DNA from: Nonomuraea gerenzanensis
GTDB lineage: Bacteria > Actinomycetota > Actinomycetes > Streptosporangiales > Streptosporangiaceae
Length of the DNA: 64,000 nt
NCBI RefSeq assembly: GCF_020215645.1
Contig: NZ_CP084058.1
Location: 11,946,033-12,010,032 of the forward strand
Reading direction: 5' to 3'
This document shows positions 24,046 to 32,583 of the stretch, piece by piece. The translations under genes were made by a program, and so were the position numbers. Below the pieces are notes generated by a model. It did not search any database. It saw nothing but the letters and a program-made list of their open reading frames with translations, and was not told the origin of the DNA. Each line of letters opens with the position of its first letter. The stretch's first letter is position 1.

Positions 24046-25518
24046 TTGTCCACGATTCTGCGACGACTGCCGCCTTCAGAGGCGACCGGGCTGCGTACCG
24101 GCGCCCGGCACAGCCTGGCCGAGGTCTACCGCCCGGCCGACCTAGTGGTGCTCGGGCTCGGCGTGATGATCGGCGCGGGCATCTTCAGCATCGCCGGGGA
24201 GCAGGCGGCCACCACGGCCGGCCCCGGAGTGATCCTGTCCTTCATGATCGCGGGCATCGCGTGCCTGCTGGCCTGCCTGTGCTACGCCGAGCTGTCCTCC
24301 ACGATGCCGACCTCCGGCAGCGCGTACACCTTCACCTACGTCATCTTCGGCGAGGTCTGGGCGTGGATCATCGGCTGGGCGCTGATCCTGGAGCTGCAGT
24401 TCGCCGCCGCGGTGGTGGCCAGGGCGTGGGCCGCGATCACGGTCGGCGCCGTCGAGCACTTCGGCGTCCGCGTGCCCGCCGAGGACCTGGTCCAGGACGT
24501 GCTCGTGTTCGTCATCCTGGTGCTGCTCACGGGCATCGTGGCGCTGGGCGCGCGGGTCGGGCTGCGCGCGCTGTGGATCATGGTGTCGGCCAAGCTGCTG
24601 GCCATCGGCGCGGTCATCGTCGTCGGCCTGACGCACATCGACGTGGCCAACTTCGGCGACTTCTACGTGCCGCCGAAGACGCTGGACGCCGCGCCGGCGA
24701 CCGTGCTGGAGATCTTCGTCGGCGAGAGCCAGGCGTTCGGCTGGTTCGGCGTCTTCGCGGCGGCCTCGGCGATCGCCTTCGCCTACATCGGGTTCGACAT
24801 CGTGGCCACCTCGGCCGAGGAGACCGCGAACGCGCCCAGGGCCGTGCCCAAGGGCATGATCCGCAGCCTGGTGGTCGCCACCGTCCTCTACCTCGCGGTG
24901 GCGCTGGTCATGGTGGGCATGGTGTCGTACACGAAGATCTCCGTGGAGGCGCCGCTGGCCAGCGCCTTCCGCGCGGTCGGCGTGGACTGGATGGTGCACG
25001 TCATCGACGCGGGCGCGGTGCTCGGGCTGACCACGGTGATCCTGGTGCTGATCGTGGGGCAGACGCGGGTGCTGTTCTCGATGGCCCGCGACGGGCTCAT
25101 CCCCCGCGGGCTGGCCACGGTGAGCCGCCGCTACCACACGCCCACGCGGGTCACGCTGGTGATCGGGCTGGTGGCGATCGTGCTGGCCGAGTTCGTGCCG
25201 GTGCTGACGATGCAGCAGCTGGTGGTGATCGGCACGCTGTTCGCCTTCGCGTTCGTGGCGGCCGGGGTGATCGTGATGCGGCGCCGCATGCCGCACCTGG
25301 AGCGGGGCTTCCGGGTGCCGCTCTCGCCGCTGCTGCCCGCGCTGTCGCTGGTGGCCACGCTCTGGCTGATGGTCAACCTGCGGGTGCTGACCTGGGCCTG
25401 GTTCGCCCTGTGGATGGCCTTCGGGCTGCTGGTCTACCTCGGGTACGGCCGCCGCCACAGCCTCCTGGCCCGCCCGAGCGCCCCCGCCAGGCAGCCCCAC
25501 GGCCGCCACCGGCGCTAG
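24046..25518 (+). CDS. APC family amino-acid permease
   Basis: The 490-aa protein has about 12 membrane helices. The conserved first helix LVVLGLGVMIGAGIFSIAGEQA has the GxGIF unwound motif, and FAYIGFDIVATSAEETANAPRAVPKG is typical of cationic amino-acid transporter-like members. The start is TTG at 24046. There is only a weak GGGG upstream, so the exact start is less certain. It probably imports an amino acid; the substrate is unknown. It converges on the amino-acid ABC transporter operon. Confidence 0.92.
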   Translation: MSTILRRLPPSEATGLRTGARHSLAEVYRPADLVVLGLGVMIGAGIFSIAGEQAATTAGPGVILSFMIAGIACLLACLCYAELSSTMPTSGSAYTFTYVIFGEVWAWIIGWALILELQFAAAVVARAWAAITVGAVEHFGVRVPAEDLVQDVLVFVILVLLTGIVALGARVGLRALWIMVSAKLLAIGAVIVVGLTHIDVANFGDFYVPPKTLDAAPATVLEIFVGESQAFGWFGVFAAASAIAFAYIGFDIVATSAEETANAPRAVPKGMIRSLVVATVLYLAVALVMVGMVSYTKISVEAPLASAFRAVGVDWMVHVIDAGAVLGLTTVILVLIVGQTRVLFSMARDGLIPRGLATVSRRYHTPTRVTLVIGLVAIVLAEFVPVLTMQQLVVIGTLFAFAFVAAGVIVMRRRMPHLERGFRVPLSPLLPALSLVATLWLMVNLRVLTWAWFALWMAFGLLVYLGYGRRHSLLARPSAPARQPHGRHRR

Positions 25519-25522
25519 GAGC

Positions 25523-26266
25523 CTAGAACCGCCCCGACTCCAGCACGCTGCGCAGGAACTCCTGGGTGCGCGGGTGCTCGGGCGCGGTGAAGATCTGCTC
25601 CGGCGGGCCCTTCTCCAGCAGCACGCCGCCGTCGAGGAAGCACACGGTGTCCGAGATGTCGCGGCAGAATCCCATCTCGTGCGTGGTCAGGATCATCGTC
25701 ATGCCCGACTCCTTGAGCTCCCTGATGATCCCCAGCACCTCCACCACCAGCTGCGGGTCGAGCGCCGAGGTCACCTCGTCGAGCAGCATCAGCCTGGGCT
25801 GAGTGGCCAGCGCGCGGATGATCGCCACCCGCTGCTGCTGCCCGCCGGAGAGCTGGTCCGGGTACGCCTTGGCCTTGTCCGCCAGGCCGAACCTGCCCAG
25901 CAGGTCGTGGGCCTGCTCCTCCGCCCGCGCCCTGGCCACCCCGTGCACCTGCCTGGGGGCCAGGGTGATGTTGTCCAGCACGGTCATGTGCGGGAACAGG
26001 TTGAAGGCCTGAAAGACGATGCCGAGCCGCCTGCGTACCCGGTCGACGTTCACCCGGGGGTCGGTGATGTCCTCGCCGTCGAGGTGGATGGCGCCGTCGT
26101 CCACCGTCTCCAGCAGGTTGACGCAGCGCAGCAGCGTGGACTTGCCCGAGCCGGAGGCGCCGATGAGGCTCACCACCTCGTGCGGCTGGACCTCCAGGTC
26201 GATGCCGCGCAACACGCTGTGGCCGTGGAAGTTCTTCCACACGCCCTCGATGGTCAGCACGCTCAT
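25523..26266 (-). CDS. Polar amino-acid ABC importer, ATP-binding subunit
   Basis: The 247-aa ATPase has Walker A GASGSGKST, signature LSGGQQQRVAI, Walker B LMLLDEVTSALDP and the switch histidine in LTTHEM. It is typical of GlnQ/HisP-like subunits. AGGAGG precedes the ATG. It overlaps the permease gene by ATGA and is the last gene of a three-gene operon. Confidence 0.95.
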   Translation of the reverse strand: MSVLTIEGVWKNFHGHSVLRGIDLEVQPHEVVSLIGASGSGKSTLLRCVNLLETVDDGAIHLDGEDITDPRVNVDRVRRRLGIVFQAFNLFPHMTVLDNITLAPRQVHGVARARAEEQAHDLLGRFGLADKAKAYPDQLSGGQQQRVAIIRALATQPRLMLLDEVTSALDPQLVVEVLGIIRELKESGMTMILTTHEMGFCRDISDTVCFLDGGVLLEKGPPEQIFTAPEHPRTQEFLRSVLESGRF

Positions 26267-27102
26267 GCTCCGCGCCTCCTGCGCGTACGGGCCGCCAGGT
26301 GGTCGGTGAGCCTGGCCATGGGGATCGTGAGCAGGATGAAGATCAGCGCGGCGGCCAGGTAAGGGGTGTAGTCGAAGGTGTTGAAGGTGTGCATCTGCGC
26401 CTGCCGCAGCGCCTCCAGCGGCCCGATCGTCGCGACGAGCGCCGTGTCCTTCTGCAGCGAGACGAAGTCGTTCAGCAGCGGCGGCACGACCCTGCGCGTG
26501 GCCTGCGGCACCACCACGAACCGCATGGTCTTCATGTGGCTCAGACCCAGCGAGCGGGCCGCCGCCACCTGGCTGGAATGCACCGACTCGATGCCGGAGC
26601 GGAACACCTCAGCCACGTACGCGCCGTACGAGAGCGTCAGCGCGATGATGCCCAGCGTCGCCTTGTCGGTCGGGATCCCCTGCAGCTTCAACGCCGGCAG
26701 CCCGAACCCGATCAGGTAGATCACCAGGATCGTCGGCACCCCGCGGAAGACGTCGGTGTAGAGCGTGGCCAGGGCTCTGATGGGGAAGAACGCCGGGCTC
26801 TTGATCCCCCTGGCCAGCGCGACCAGCAGGCCGATGACGAGGATCAGCACCTCGGAGATCAGGAAGATCCTGATGTTGAGCAGGAACCCGTCCAGCACGT
26901 CCGGCAGCGCCGCGACGAACTGCTCACCGTCGAAGAACGTCTCCCGCACCCGCGGCCAGCCCGGCGAGCTGGTGATCCCCCAGACCACCAGCACGATGAA
27001 GACGATCGTCGAGGCGGTCGCGATCGAAGCCGAGCGGCGGGCCCGCGACCTGCGGACCCGCTCCCGCTCGACCTGCCGCTCCGACTTGACCCATTCACTC
27101 AT
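26263..27102 (-). CDS. Polar amino-acid ABC importer, permease subunit
   Basis: The 279-aa HisM/GlnP-type permease has a basic cytoplasmic N-terminus, about five membrane helices, and the ATPase-contact EAA loop EVFRSGIESVHSSQVAAARSLG. It overlaps the genes on both sides by four bases. Only one permease gene is present, so the transporter is probably a homodimer. Confidence 0.94.
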   Translation of the reverse strand: MSEWVKSERQVERERVRRSRARRSASIATASTIVFIVLVVWGITSSPGWPRVRETFFDGEQFVAALPDVLDGFLLNIRIFLISEVLILVIGLLVALARGIKSPAFFPIRALATLYTDVFRGVPTILVIYLIGFGLPALKLQGIPTDKATLGIIALTLSYGAYVAEVFRSGIESVHSSQVAAARSLGLSHMKTMRFVVVPQATRRVVPPLLNDFVSLQKDTALVATIGPLEALRQAQMHTFNTFDYTPYLAAALIFILLTIPMARLTDHLAARTRRRRGA

Positions 27103-27953
27103 CGCAGCTCGGGGGCGCCGGCCGCGGAGCCGAGCCACTGCTGCTCGATCTTGGCCAGCTCACCCTTCGTCTTCAGCGCGTCCACGGCCTTGTCCACGCA
27201 CGGCTTGAGCGCGCTGCCCTTCTCCATCACCAGGCCGAACTCCTCGGGCGTGCCGCCCGTCGAGCTGAACTGGCCCAGGATCTTGGAGTTCTCCACCTGG
27301 GCGGCCGTCACGTAGAACGCCGTCGGCAGGTCCACGACCACCGCGTCCACCTGGTCGTTCTTCAGCGCGGTCACCACGTCGATCTGGTCGTTGAAGACGT
27401 CGGGGTCCTCGGCGGGCTTGATGACGTCCCTGACCGCGTTGAACGAGGTCGTGCCCACCTGCACGCCGATCTTCGCGTCCGTCAGCTCCGCCAGGCTCTT
27501 GGCCGCCGCGAACTTGCCCTTCTCGGAGACCACGACGGCCTGCTTGACCGTGTAGTACCCCTTGCTGAAGTCGACCGCCTCCGCCCGCTCGGGCGTGATC
27601 GAGACCTGGTTGATGTCGAAGTCGAACTGCTTGTCACCCGGCGCGAACGCGGCGTCGAACTTCACGGTGCTCCACTGCACCTCACTGCGGTCGAAGCCCA
27701 GCTCCCCCGCGACGGCGAAGGCCACCGCGCTCTCGAAACCCTGCCCGTTGCTCGGGTCGTCGTCCTTGAACCACGGCTCGAAGGCGGGCTTGTCGGTCGC
27801 GATCGTGAGCTTGCCCGGGGTCAGCAGCGAGAGCTGCTCCTTGGTGCAGGCGGTGGACGTCGTGGGGGCGGCCGTGGTGGCCGTCTCGTCCACAGGCGCA
27901 CAACCGACGACGGCGACGGCCACGGCAAGCAATATCAACGGGCGTACGGCCAT
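27099..27953 (-). CDS. Polar amino-acid ABC importer, substrate-binding lipoprotein
   Basis: The 284-aa periplasmic-type binding protein (SBP_bac_3) is lipid-anchored through Cys18 (AVVGC lipobox) with a Thr-rich linker. The domain contains LTIATDKPAFEPWF, FDFDINQVSITPERAEAVDFSKGYY and IGVQVGTTSF. GGAGG precedes the ATG at 27953, which is preferred to upstream in-frame starts at 27995 and 28043. It is the first gene of the operon and determines substrate, probably a small polar or acidic amino acid; the exact ligand cannot be read. Confidence 0.94.
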   Translation of the reverse strand: MAVRPLILLAVAVAVVGCAPVDETATTAAPTTSTACTKEQLSLLTPGKLTIATDKPAFEPWFKDDDPSNGQGFESAVAFAVAGELGFDRSEVQWSTVKFDAAFAPGDKQFDFDINQVSITPERAEAVDFSKGYYTVKQAVVVSEKGKFAAAKSLAELTDAKIGVQVGTTSFNAVRDVIKPAEDPDVFNDQIDVVTALKNDQVDAVVVDLPTAFYVTAAQVENSKILGQFSSTGGTPEEFGLVMEKGSALKPCVDKAVDALKTKGELAKIEQQWLGSAAGAPELR

Positions 27954-28169
27954 GGCCTTGCCTCCAGGGGGAAACGTGCAGCAGAACGACGGCATTCTAC
28001 GCCGCCCGTATAGGGAATCCTGCCCAAGGGTGCCCTTCACCACGGCATTCGACCCACTTCGGGCTCGCGTGACGGCGGCCCGCCGGTGAAGGGTCAGCGG
28101 CCGTTTCCTGGAGGGCCCTCAGCCGGAGTGCGGCGGGTGGTCGGCCACGGCCTGCCGTACATACAAGAA

Positions 28170-28192
28170 GGCCCCCGCACGAAGCGGGGGCC
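28170..28192 (-). terminator. Terminator of the rpsF-ssb-rpsR-rplI operon
   Basis: GGCCCCCGC and GCGGGGGCC form a 9-bp GC stem with a 5-nt loop. On the minus strand it is followed by TTCTTGT. It begins 11 nt after the rplI stop. Confidence 0.85.
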
Positions 28193-28202
28193 ATCAAGTG
28201 GA

Positions 28203-28649
28203 TCAGCCGGCCACGACTTCCACGTCGATGCCCGCGGCCACCTCCGGGTGGAGGCGGACGGTGACGCGGTGGGAGCCGACGCTCTTGATCGGGTTGACGA
28301 TCTCGATGCGGCGGCGGTCGAGGATCGGGCCGCCGGCGGCCTTGACCGCGTCGGCGATGTCGCCCGTCGTGATCGAGCCGAACAGCCGGCCCGACTCGCC
28401 CGCGCGGGTGGTCAGCCGGACGCGCAGCGCGCCGAGCTGGCCGGCGACCTCCTTGGCGGTGCCGAGGTCGCGGATCTCGCGAGCGTCGCGAGCCTTGCGG
28501 ATGGTCTCGATCTGCTTCTCGGCGCCCCGCGTCCAGCGCATGGCGTAGCCGCGCGGGATGAGGTAGTTACGGCCGTAGCCGTCCTTGACCTCGACGACGT
28601 CGCCGGGGGTGCCGAGGCCGGAGACCTCGTTGGTGAGGATGAGCTTCAT
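28203..28649 (-). CDS. rplI: 50S ribosomal protein L9
   Basis: The 148-aa protein has the signature [25 protein letters not shown] in its N-terminal rRNA-binding domain, a long linking helix, and a C-terminal domain with [21 protein letters not shown] precedes the ATG. It is the last gene of the rpsF operon. Confidence 0.98.
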   Translation of the reverse strand: MKLILTNEVSGLGTPGDVVEVKDGYGRNYLIPRGYAMRWTRGAEKQIETIRKARDAREIRDLGTAKEVAGQLGALRVRLTTRAGESGRLFGSITTGDIADAVKAAGGPILDRRRIEIVNPIKSVGSHRVTVRLHPEVAAGIDVEVVAG

Positions 28650-28663
28650 ATCGACAGGCCTCC

Positions 28664-28900
28664 TTAGCGCGCGGTGCTCGTGTAAGGCAGCAGGGCCACC
28701 TCACGGGCGTTCTTGATCGCGGTCGCCACGTCGCGCTGGTGCTGGGTGCAGTTGCCCGTCACCCGGCGCGCACGGATCTTGCCGCGGTCGGAGATGAACT
28801 TCCGCAGCAGCGCCGTGTCCTTGTAGTCGACGTAGGAGATCTTGTCGTGGCAGAACAGGCAAACCTTCTTCTTGGGCTTGCGCAGTGCCGGCTTGGCCAT
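28664..28900 (-). CDS. rpsR: 30S ribosomal protein S18
   Basis: The 78-aa protein begins with a basic start and contains CLFCHDK, CNY-region-like [25 protein letters not shown] and [12 protein letters not shown]. The CxxC plus a third Cys and His suggest the zinc-binding form of S18. Actinomycetes often carry a second zinc-free copy elsewhere. AAGGAG precedes the ATG. It pairs with S6 on the small subunit platform. Confidence 0.98.
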   Translation of the reverse strand: MAKPALRKPKKKVCLFCHDKISYVDYKDTALLRKFISDRGKIRARRVTGNCTQHQRDVATAIKNAREVALLPYTSTAR

Positions 28901-28964
28901 CGTGGTGCTCCTTTCAGAGCCCCGCCTTCAGGGCGGGAATGGACTCGGGCTTGGTGGACTGGGA

Positions 28965-29525
28965 TTAGAAAGGCGGCTCGTCGCTGAAGTCGCTGCCGCC
29001 GCCGAAGCCGCCGCCGCCCTGCTGGCCGCCACCGCCGCCGCCGAAGCCGCCGCCACCGCCCTGGAAGCCGCCGCCCTGAGGCGGGGCGGGCGTGGCAGAG
29101 GCCCACGGGTCGTCGGCCGGGCCGCCACCGAAGCCGCCGCCACCGCCGCCACCCTGACGGGAGGTGCGGTTGACCTTGGCGGTGGCGTTACGCAGGGACG
29201 GGCCGACCTCGTCGACCTCGACCTCGTAGACCGTGCGCTTCTCGCCTTCCTTGGTCTCGTAAGACCGCTGCTTGAGCCGCCCCTGCACGATGACCCGCAT
29301 GCCGCGCTGCAGGCTCTCGGCGGCGTTCTCCGCCGCCTGCCTCCAGACGTTGCAGGTCAGGAAGAGGCTCTCGCCATCCTTCCACTCGTTGGTCTGTCGA
29401 TCCATGAACCGCGGAGTGGACGCGATGCGGAATCGAGCCACCGCTTGCCCCGTCGGGGTGAAGCGCAGCTCCGGGTCGTCGACGAGATTGCCGACGATGG
29501 TGATTACGGTGTCGCCTGCTGCCAT
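28965..29525 (-). CDS. ssb: Single-stranded DNA-binding protein
   Basis: The 186-aa protein has an OB-fold (about residues 1-110; [55 protein letters not shown]), a Gly-rich flexible tail, and the C-terminal partner-binding tip DFSDEPPF. It protects single-stranded DNA and recruits replication and repair proteins. It lies between rpsF and rpsR as in most bacteria. Confidence 0.98.
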   Translation of the reverse strand: MAAGDTVITIVGNLVDDPELRFTPTGQAVARFRIASTPRFMDRQTNEWKDGESLFLTCNVWRQAAENAAESLQRGMRVIVQGRLKQRSYETKEGEKRTVYEVEVDEVGPSLRNATAKVNRTSRQGGGGGGGFGGGPADDPWASATPAPPQGGGFQGGGGGFGGGGGGQQGGGGFGGGSDFSDEPPF

Positions 29526-29603
29526 GGCTAGCGCTCGCCTTCCTGCACGCCTTCGCTTGGGTTACGGCTCAGAGTACGGGGCTCCTCCGACAAAAGCCGG
29601 AGG

Positions 29604-29894
29604 TTAGTGCACGTCGGGACGCAGGACCTTGGTGCGCAGGATGCCCTCGTTGAGGTTCATCTGCCGGTCGAGCTCCTTGACCGTCGCGGGCTCCGCGGAC
29701 AGGTCGATGACGGCGTAGATGCCTTCGGACTTCTTGTCGATGTCGTAGGCGAGACGGCGACGGCCCCAGACGTCGACCTTCTCCACGGTGCCGCCGTCGT
29801 TGCGGACCACGGTGAGGAACTGGTCGAGGGACGGCGCGACGGTGCGCTCATCGAGCGAAGGGTCCAGAATGACCATTACTTCGTAACGACGCAT
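29604..29894 (-). CDS. rpsF: 30S ribosomal protein S6
   Basis: The 96-aa protein starts [16 protein letters not shown] and contains [19 protein letters not shown], both S6 signatures. It is the first gene of the operon. Two purine-rich sites (AGGAGG and AGGAG) lie before the ATG, preceded by a hairpin at 29926-29946. Confidence 0.98.
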   Translation of the reverse strand: MRRYEVMVILDPSLDERTVAPSLDQFLTVVRNDGGTVEKVDVWGRRRLAYDIDKKSEGIYAVIDLSAEPATVKELDRQMNLNEGILRTKVLRPDVH

Positions 29895-29925
29895 GCGGGA
29901 CTCCTACCTCCTCTGGACTCTTGCG

Positions 29926-29946
29926 GTCACGACACTCTGCCGTGAC
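29926..29946 (-). promoter_or_regulatory. Hairpin in the rpsF leader
   Basis: GTCACG and CGTGAC form a 6-bp stem with a 9-nt loop, about 30 nt upstream of the rpsF start on the minus strand. S6/S18 complexes regulate their own operon through leader structures in other bacteria. I cannot show that this hairpin fits that motif. Confidence 0.35.
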
Positions 29947-30080
29947 AGGAGGACGCTGACGTCTCAACCCGGGCGGCCCCTTTCGGCACCCCGGGGCGAT
30001 GGATCACCCATCACAACGCAGCGTGCCCAAGGTTACCAGCAGTGGGTAGGTGGGAAGGCCTGTAGGAAACCAAGGGGGTG

Positions 30081-30404
30081 ATGGCTGTGCCACATGTGCT
30101 TCAGCCCGCCGAAAGGCAGCGGTTCAGGCTCACGCTGAACCCGGATGGACGTCCGCATCCCGTCGAGAACATCCTGGCCGTCGTCACGCTCGTCTGCGGT
30201 GTGGTGGCCTTCGTCGCCACGTTCTGGACCTCGGCGCACATGATCGCGTCCTGGGTCGGCACACTGGGCTTCGGCGTGGGCCTGTACTCGCAGTACATCT
30301 CCGCGACGACACCGCAGCGCTCGCTCAACGTCATCGGCCTGGTGGGCTCGTTCGTGGGCGCCGCCCTCGGCATCGCCCACGGCGGGTTCCTCCCCCATTC
30401 ATGA
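30081..30404 (+). CDS. Small integral membrane protein
   Basis: The 107-aa protein has a soluble start (QRFRLTLNPDGRPHPVENI) and three hydrophobic helices. AAGGGGGTG lies directly before the ATG at 30081. No domain is named. It is divergent from rpsF and ends in a strong terminator. Confidence 0.8.
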   Translation: MAVPHVLQPAERQRFRLTLNPDGRPHPVENILAVVTLVCGVVAFVATFWTSAHMIASWVGTLGFGVGLYSQYISATTPQRSLNVIGLVGSFVGAALGIAHGGFLPHS

Positions 30405-30408
30405 GCAA

Positions 30409-30433
30409 CGGCCCCGGGCTCGTGCCGGGGCCG
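30409..30433 (+). terminator. Intrinsic terminator
   Basis: CGGCCCCGG pairs with CCGGGGCCG across a 7-nt loop and is followed by CTTGTTATG. It lies directly after the 107-aa membrane-protein gene and may also serve the convergent 58-aa gene. Confidence 0.85.
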
Positions 30434-30446
30434 CTTGTTATGTGGT

Positions 30447-30623
30447 TCACCCGATGTGCAGGTCGATACCGAGCAGGACCAGGAACCAGAGGAACACCGC
30501 GAGCAACGCCTCCGCGAGATCCCGGAGCAGCCCTGGCGTGATGTAGTCGTAGACCCAGGCGACGTAGATGCCGACGATGACGTAGACGAGGACGATGAGC
30601 GCCCGTAAGCGCCAGCGGCTCAT
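30447..30623 (-). CDS. 58-aa double-span membrane peptide
   Basis: The minus strand encodes MSRWRLRALIVLVYVIVGI at its start and LAVFLWFLVLLGIDLHIG at its end: two hydrophobic helices joined by WVYDYITPGLLRDL. GAGGAG lies 7 nt before the ATG at 30623, giving strong support despite the short length. The basic N-terminus suggests it faces the cytoplasm. No function is known. Confidence 0.75.
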   Translation of the reverse strand: MSRWRLRALIVLVYVIVGIYVAWVYDYITPGLLRDLAEALLAVFLWFLVLLGIDLHIG

Positions 30624-30688
30624 ATGTGATCTCCTCAGGGGTTAGGGGGTGTCCCCGCGACTGCCCTGAGCTGCTCCCACCAAACGGA

Positions 30689-30694
30689 TAAGCT
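30689..30694 (+). promoter_or_regulatory. -10 box of leaderless nfo
   Basis: TAAGCT fits TANNNT and lies 7 nt before the ATG at 30702, with no usable ribosome-binding site. Confidence 0.4.
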
Positions 30695-30701
30695 CGGTGA
30701 C

Positions 30702-31445
30702 ATGGTGCTTATCGGAGCTCACGTCGACCAGGACGACCCCGCCGCCCACGCCGCGCAGGTGGGGGCCGAGGTGGTGCAGTTCTTCCTCGGCGACCCGCAG
30801 GGCTACGACAAGCCCGTGCTGCCGGCCAAGCCGGTCGAGGGGGTGGACATCTACATCCACGCCCCCTACCTGGTCAACGTGGCGACGACCAACAACCGCA
30901 TCAGGATCCCCAGCCGCAAGCTGCTGGAGCAGCACCTGAAGGCGGCCGCGAGCCTCGGCGCCAAGGGCCTGATCGTGCACGGCGGCCATGTCAACAAGAG
31001 CGACGACCCGCAGAAGGGCTTCGACAACTGGCGCAAGGTGTTCGAGCGCATGGAGTGCCCCATCCCCGTGCTGATCGAGAACACAGCGGGCGGCGGCAAC
31101 GCGATGGCCCGCAAGCTGGAGCGCATCGCCCGGCTGTGGGACGCGCTCGACGGGTTCGACGTGGGCTTCTGCCTCGACACCTGCCACGCCCACGCCGGCG
31201 GCGAGGAGCTGGTCGACGTGGTCGACCGGGTCAAGGCCATCACCGGCCGGATCGACCTGGTGCACTGCAACGACTCGCGCGACGACTTCGACTCCGGTGC
31301 CGACCGCCACGCCAACCTGGGCAAGGGGAGGATCGACCCCGAGCTGATCCTGGCGGTCTGCCGGGCGGCCGGGGCGCCGATCGTGGTGGAGACGCCGGGC
31401 GAGGGCCAGGCGGAGGACATCGCGTTCCTGAGGAAGAACCTCTAA
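30702..31445 (+). CDS. nfo: Endonuclease IV (AP endonuclease)
   Basis: The 247-aa TIM-barrel DNA-repair enzyme cleaves 5' to abasic sites. Metal-binding motifs include VHGGH, VLIENTAGGGN, FCLDTCHAHAGG, VHCNDSRDDFDSGADRHANLG and VVETPG. The length is a little below the usual 280 aa because the N-terminus is compact. A predicted leaderless start lies 48 bp from the end of the divergent intergenic region. Confidence 0.95.
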   Translation: MVLIGAHVDQDDPAAHAAQVGAEVVQFFLGDPQGYDKPVLPAKPVEGVDIYIHAPYLVNVATTNNRIRIPSRKLLEQHLKAAASLGAKGLIVHGGHVNKSDDPQKGFDNWRKVFERMECPIPVLIENTAGGGNAMARKLERIARLWDALDGFDVGFCLDTCHAHAGGEELVDVVDRVKAITGRIDLVHCNDSRDDFDSGADRHANLGKGRIDPELILAVCRAAGAPIVVETPGEGQAEDIAFLRKNL

Positions 31446-31460
31446 CGAATACACACAGGC

Positions 31461-31469
31461 TGTGGATAA
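31461..31469. other. Isolated perfect DnaA box
   Basis: TGTGGATAA is the exact complement of TTATCCACA and lies in the 73-bp space between nfo and the PIG-V-like gene. No other box is near. Confidence 0.45.
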
Positions 31470-31518
31470 CTTCCCTGGATTACCGAGAAGAGAAAGTGGG
31501 TAAGGAGCCTCACCCGGG

Positions 31519-32583
31519 TCAGCCCGCCCAAGCCCCGTTCAGGAAGCGGAAGGCGTTGACCAGCATCAACGGCCCCGAGATCGTCGCGTACAGCACGATC
31601 ACCCACGTCCGCCGGGTGGCGACCCACGCGACCACCACCCACAGCGGAAACCACAGCAGCAGCGAGCGCGGGATCGACAGGTAGTACGCCGACGTCATCA
31701 GCGCCGCCGCCTGCGTCCCCGTGTAGACGGCCTCGCTCCACCGGCGCAGCACGAGCAGCCACACCAGCCCCGCCACGGCCAGCACCACCCCGACGATCTC
31801 CATGCGGAAGGCCACCGCGAAGTCGCCCGAGCCCATGGCCGAGCGCCAGGTCGTCGCCCACGCCTCCCACGGCCAGGCGAAGTCGCGCCCCCAGCCGGCC
31901 TCCTGCGCGTGCTTCCAGGCCAGCCAGTCGCCGGTCCTGCCGTACTGGTAGTACGAGTACGCCACCAGCGGCACGAACGGCACGGCCAGCCACCCCGCCC
32001 GCCGCGGCGACTCCCGGCGCAGCACGAACTCCACCACGAGCGCGACCGCGAGGAACAGCCCCGTGATCCGCACGCACGAGGCCCCCGCCGCCAGCAGCCC
32101 CGCCGAGGCCCAGTTCCCCTGCCTGGCGGCCAGCCACGCCGGGATCGCGAAGGCCAGGAAGAGCGACTCGCTGTAGCCCGCGGCCAGGAACACCGCCATC
32201 GGGAAGAGCAGCAGCGCCAGCACGGCCAGCCAGCCGGTGGCGCCCTCGACCTCGGCCAGCCTGGCCAGCGCCAGCATCGCGACGGCCCCGGCGACCAGCG
32301 AGACCAGCAGCCCGGCCGCCGCCCAGTCGGGCACCACCAGGTGCACCAGCCGCAGCGCCGCCGGCAGCCCGGGGAAGAACGCGGGCAGCCCGTCGTCCGG
32401 CGGCCTGCCCGGCTCCCCGTCGTAGCCGTATTGGGCGATCGTGATGAACAGCGTGGCGTCCCACTTGCGCCACTTGTCGAGGTACTCGCCCAGCGCCACG
32501 CCGAGCAGCGTGGCGAGGAGCAGCCCGGCCCGCGAGCCGAACCAGAGCAGCAGCGCGTCCCGGCCGGTCGAGCGAGTGATCAT
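31519..32583 (-). CDS. PIG-V-like membrane mannosyltransferase
   Basis: The 354-aa protein has about nine membrane helices. The WDATLFITIAQYGY loop has the acidic residue expected in polyprenyl-phosphate-mannose-dependent glycosyltransferases, and the AAGYSESLFLAF segment is typical of the PIG-V family. It probably adds mannose to a lipid or protein outside the cell. It overlaps the upstream GT87 gene by 4 bp and belongs to a three-gene operon with PBP1. Confidence 0.83.
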   Translation of the reverse strand: MITRSTGRDALLLWFGSRAGLLLATLLGVALGEYLDKWRKWDATLFITIAQYGYDGEPGRPPDDGLPAFFPGLPAALRLVHLVVPDWAAAGLLVSLVAGAVAMLALARLAEVEGATGWLAVLALLLFPMAVFLAAGYSESLFLAFAIPAWLAARQGNWASAGLLAAGASCVRITGLFLAVALVVEFVLRRESPRRAGWLAVPFVPLVAYSYYQYGRTGDWLAWKHAQEAGWGRDFAWPWEAWATTWRSAMGSGDFAVAFRMEIVGVVLAVAGLVWLLVLRRWSEAVYTGTQAAALMTSAYYLSIPRSLLLWFPLWVVVAWVATRRTWVIVLYATISGPLMLVNAFRFLNGAWAG

